Assembly: GCA_031413495.1 (NCBI GenBank)
Contig: JANOFE010000077.1
Coordinates: 1-17,000 of the forward strand
Source: JACMNW01 sp031413495
GTDB taxonomy: Bacteria > Pseudomonadota > Alphaproteobacteria > Rhodobacterales > Rhodobacteraceae
Reading direction: 5' to 3'
DNA: 17,000 bases
This document shows positions 14,537 to 17,000 of the stretch, piece after piece. Position numbers and translations under genes: made by a program. The notes below the pieces were generated by a model. The model saw only the letters and a program-made list of their open reading frames with translations, was not told where the DNA came from and searched no databases. Position 1 is the first letter of the stretch. Every line of letters starts with the position of its first letter.

Positions 14537-16681
14537 TCAGAACTGAAAGGTAAAGGCAACCGCGCCACCAGACTGTGCTTCGCTTGCGCGGTTGCCAAAA
14601 TTTTCGGAATGGGCCAGCGACAGTTTCATTTCCAACCCCTCGGCCAGCGCGGTTTGATAGCTGATCTCAAAATCCATTTGGCGGCTTTCAGGGGCAAGGT
14701 TCAGTGGCACGGGTTCAAAAGACGCCGCCGCCGCCTCGCGGTAAACCGGCAGAGTAACCACTGTTTGCCCCGACGCGATGGCCATTGGAAGCGCCACACC
14801 CAACGTCAAACGGTCGCCGTCAGCGAAGACATTTCTTTGACCTATCCTTAGGGCCGCACTGTTGAATTGCGCAGAGCCAGACCCACCAAAGGCCGTGGGT
14901 CCACCAAGATCTGTCAGCCCAACCTCGCCGGACATCGCCAGAAAAGCACTGCCGCCAAGGTCTTGTGCAATGCCAAGCGAAACCGACGCCATCATGGCCT
15001 GATCCGATCCGTCAAGGCTCATCATCCGACCATCATCGCGCGCCATTTGCAGGCCAACCTCGATTTTGGTCGGCCCTTCGGCCAGAACGCGGGTCAAGCT
15101 GATTCCCATGCTATCCGTTCCTGTACGCGGCATCACGACAGCGGCAGACAGCAGCGCATCCGCTGTTGAAAGGTTTATCTCATTGCCACCAAACGCCGAA
15201 AATGGATCTGCCAAGGCCCTGCCTTCTGCCAAGCGTTCGGTGGTCAAATTGCCAGAAAGACTGCGCGAAAGCAGGGTTACGGCCCGCGATTGCGGGCGCG
15301 CCCCCGCATTCAGCGCCCCCGCAGGCATCACAAAACCCGCACTCAGCGCGTCTTTGACCAGCACGTCGGTTTGGGCCAGTGACAGTTCCACAGCATCGCC
15401 AAACGCGCTGCCAGTAAGAAGAACCGGCGTCGTGGTCGGAACCAATCCACCGCTTGCCAATGCCATCGCAGGGCTGCCAATCGGTTTTAGCGCGGCTTCA
15501 ATATCAAGAAAACCATGGCCATAGGTCACAGAATACCCTTTGTGAAACCCGGTCGCGAGTTCCACCGTATCATCAGCCGCAAAAAACCCGTCATCGGCAG
15601 ACGCCAGAAGACGGACACGCAATTCGTGCGGTGAAAGGCCGGGAAACGCATCTTGCAGCAGCGCCAACGCCCCAGAGATTTGCGGTGCCGCGAACGACGA
15701 TCCGGTCACCAGTGTCGTCCCCGAATCCAACCGAAGGGTGTTGTCGGGGACTTGCCAAGTGCCATCTGCGATCATGCACCAGCGCGCCGCCTCATTGCAG
15801 GCCGACGATATAAGCTGCACAGCACTTACATCACTGCCGTTGAACGAAGGCACGCCATTGGCCGCAGCAATCCAACCCGCCTCCAGCGAAGGCCGCAGGA
15901 AGGGCAGCCCGTCCATCAGCGTTGAATGTCGCAATGTATCGTCGTTTGATACGGCAAAAACCACAACACGTGTGGCTGCAAAATTATCAAGTGCGGTCAG
16001 GTAGTTGCGGCTTCCTTGATAGCGATTGAAAGCAAAGTCAAAGTCGGGCTGATTCAGAAAAAGCGATGGATAGCCCCAAGAGTTGTTCCAAGCCACCGCG
16101 CCCAACGACAGCGCTGTGGTGCCAAGATTGGCAAGCTTTTGGTCGGTTTCATAGGTGCCGAAAATCAGGCGTGCGTCGGGTGCGGTTCCAATAAAATCTG
16201 CAGAATCGCCCAGTGCCACGGCCGAGACGATTGTGCCATGTGCCGTCACAGCACCGGCATTGGGGTTCAGACCTTCCCAATTGTTCACAACCAGAACATT
16301 CGAGCCTGCAAATTCCGCGTAGCCGGGACGATATTGCCCATCTGAAACGGCGATCGTCGACCCGTTTCCCGTCAGGCCCGCCACATGCGCGAAAGCTGCA
16401 CCGGAATTATACAGCGGGCTGCTGATAAGGCCGGACAGAAATTGCCCCGAATTCAGGGTAATGCTCCACGCGCTGCTTTGGCCTGAATAACGCGGGTCAT
16501 TGGCGACCAGCGCCGCTGTCTGTGTGACCACGCTTGGCACCATGGCATCCGCAAAAAATGCCGTAAGAACAGACGCATTTATTGGGGCAGGGGCGCCAAA
16601 AGAGGAAAGATATCCGCTCAAATCCTCGGTGCCATCCCCGGGTTTGCAGCCCGCAACAAGGGCGAGGCAAGACAGCGACAT
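14537..16681 (-). CDS. S8 (subtilase) serine protease with probable autotransporter domain, 5' end lost
   Basis: About 714 residues from the first plausible ATG (16681). The catalytic triad is readable: D114 in IAVSDGQYRPG, H148 in TAHGTIVSAVA and S329 in TGSSFAAPQISG, with the oxyanion asparagine N246 in FAVSND. The C-terminal ~240 residues have alternating hydrophobic/polar strands and end AVAFTFQF, a terminal phenylalanine pattern of outer-membrane beta-domains, so an autotransporter or surface protease is likely. Residues 1-12 read MSLSCLALVAGC, a lipobox-like end (LVAGC) without the positively charged start a signal peptide needs, so the true start lies upstream and has been lost where the sequence becomes foreign. 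An extended reading back to 16900 passes through arginine-rich nonsense and is not real. Convergent with sufS. Confidence 0.82.
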   Translation of the reverse strand: MSLSCLALVAGCKPGDGTEDLSGYLSSFGAPAPINASVLTAFFADAMVPSVVTQTAALVANDPRYSGQSSAWSITLNSGQFLSGLISSPLYNSGAAFAHVAGLTGNGSTIAVSDGQYRPGYAEFAGSNVLVVNNWEGLNPNAGAVTAHGTIVSAVALGDSADFIGTAPDARLIFGTYETDQKLANLGTTALSLGAVAWNNSWGYPSLFLNQPDFDFAFNRYQGSRNYLTALDNFAATRVVVFAVSNDDTLRHSTLMDGLPFLRPSLEAGWIAAANGVPSFNGSDVSAVQLISSACNEAARWCMIADGTWQVPDNTLRLDSGTTLVTGSSFAAPQISGALALLQDAFPGLSPHELRVRLLASADDGFFAADDTVELATGFHKGYSVTYGHGFLDIEAALKPIGSPAMALASGGLVPTTTPVLLTGSAFGDAVELSLAQTDVLVKDALSAGFVMPAGALNAGARPQSRAVTLLSRSLSGNLTTERLAEGRALADPFSAFGGNEINLSTADALLSAAVVMPRTGTDSMGISLTRVLAEGPTKIEVGLQMARDDGRMMSLDGSDQAMMASVSLGIAQDLGGSAFLAMSGEVGLTDLGGPTAFGGSGSAQFNSAALRIGQRNVFADGDRLTLGVALPMAIASGQTVVTLPVYREAAAASFEPVPLNLAPESRQMDFEISYQTALAEGLEMKLSLAHSENFGNRASEAQSGGAVAFTFQF

Positions 16682-16700
16682 CCACAGCGAGGTGTTGCGG
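16682..16700. other. apparent chimeric junction
   Basis: Left of here the minus strand encodes the protease signal region at about 58-63% GC. Right of here hand-counted GC is about 73% to the window end, coding switches to the plus strand, and the protease loses its N-terminus. No transposon end, target duplication or repeat is visible. The position is approximate. An assembly or library chimera is the simplest explanation. Confidence 0.6.
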
Positions 16701-17000
16701 CGGTCTCGCTCGAGGCGGCGATCGCCGCGGGGTTCCGCGCCGCCGATCACGCGGCGCAGGATCGTGACTTCGAATCGCTGCGCGGCGACGCGGCCTTCGC
16801 GCAACTGCTCGACGCGATGCGAACGACAACGGCGCAAGCGATGCTGGCGCCGCCGCCGACCCGCGGCTTCGGCGATGATCCGCAGGGCCGCGGCCGCCAC
16901 TACCTCAGCACGTTCCTCGCGTGGCTCGGACCCTACGGCACCTCCTACGCCGATGCGGTCGCGAACCTCGAGCGCGCCGCCGCCGCCGACGGCACGAATC
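16691..17000 (+). CDS. partial protein from a very GC-rich genome (internal fragment)
   Basis: An open plus-strand frame of about 103 codons with no stop, running off the window and with no credible start. It reads GVAAVSLEAAIAAGFRAADH, then FESLRGDAAFAQLLDAM (about residues 29-45), the pattern that often closes a tetratricopeptide-like helical region (a D-DF-LR-D-F-LL motif). After a proline-rich linker with RGFGDDPQG it continues HYLSTFLAWLGPYGTS and AVANLERAAAADGTN. The latter part reminds me weakly of the TIGR03790 family seen in planctomycetes and similar bacteria, but this is unaided recall. Codons end almost always in G or C, unlike the rest of the window. Not expected to belong to the Rhodobacterales genome. 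Confidence 0.5.

Noticed and set aside
16682..16900. Arginine-rich N-terminal extension of the protease
   Set aside because: The extension lies in the foreign GC-rich segment and reads antisense to a better plus-strand coding frame.

Overview
The window looks like a chromosomal segment of an alphaproteobacterium of the order Rhodobacterales (Roseobacter/Rhodobacter group). The main reasons are the iscR-led suf operon with a NifS-like gene in second position, an IscR that lacks the usual cluster-binding cysteines, an Irr-type (ICE) operator in front of it, and an NADP isocitrate dehydrogenase of the short, eukaryote-like type. Composition is moderate-to-high GC, by eye roughly 58%, until the last ~310 bases, which hand-count at about 73% GC and look foreign.

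Left half (1-5652, all minus strand): typA/bipA (only its last few codons lie outside the window), a SAM-dependent methyltransferase, icd, and a tight three-gene unit of alpha/beta hydrolase, small unknown protein and HD-domain hydrolase whose start and stop codons overlap. These are mostly housekeeping genes.

Centre (5653-5799): a divergent control region. It carries a good promoter-like pair (TTGACA, 17-bp spacer, TAGAAC), an inverted repeat TTGAC-N11-GTCAA lying on the -35 and spacer, a 17-bp near-palindrome TCTAGAA-CCA-TTCTAAA overlapping the -10, which matches the Irr iron-control element, and a hairpin in the leader just before iscR.

Right half (5800-14533, all plus strand): one long operon for iron-sulfur cluster assembly: iscR, a compact NifS-like cysteine desulfurase, sufB, two unrecognised genes (a membrane protein and a Rossmann/methyltransferase-like protein), sufC, sufD, two consecutive YIP1-like membrane proteins, sufS. 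SufB, SufC and SufD form the scaffold/ATPase complex, SufS (perhaps with the NifS-like protein) supplies sulfur, and IscR plus Irr would tie expression to cluster and iron/haem status. Four genes without a known Fe-S role are embedded in the operon. The sufT-like (DUF59) and sufA genes often found after sufS do not follow it here.

Right end (14537-17000): a convergent subtilase-type (S8) serine protease with a probable C-terminal outer-membrane beta-domain. Its signal peptide is cut off where composition jumps at about 16,682-16,700. The remaining ~310 bases read as open plus-strand coding sequence of a very GC-rich, different genome. This is most simply an assembly chimera. I found no rRNA, tRNA, CRISPR array, insertion sequence or phage genes, and no gene-free stretch longer than about 150 bases.
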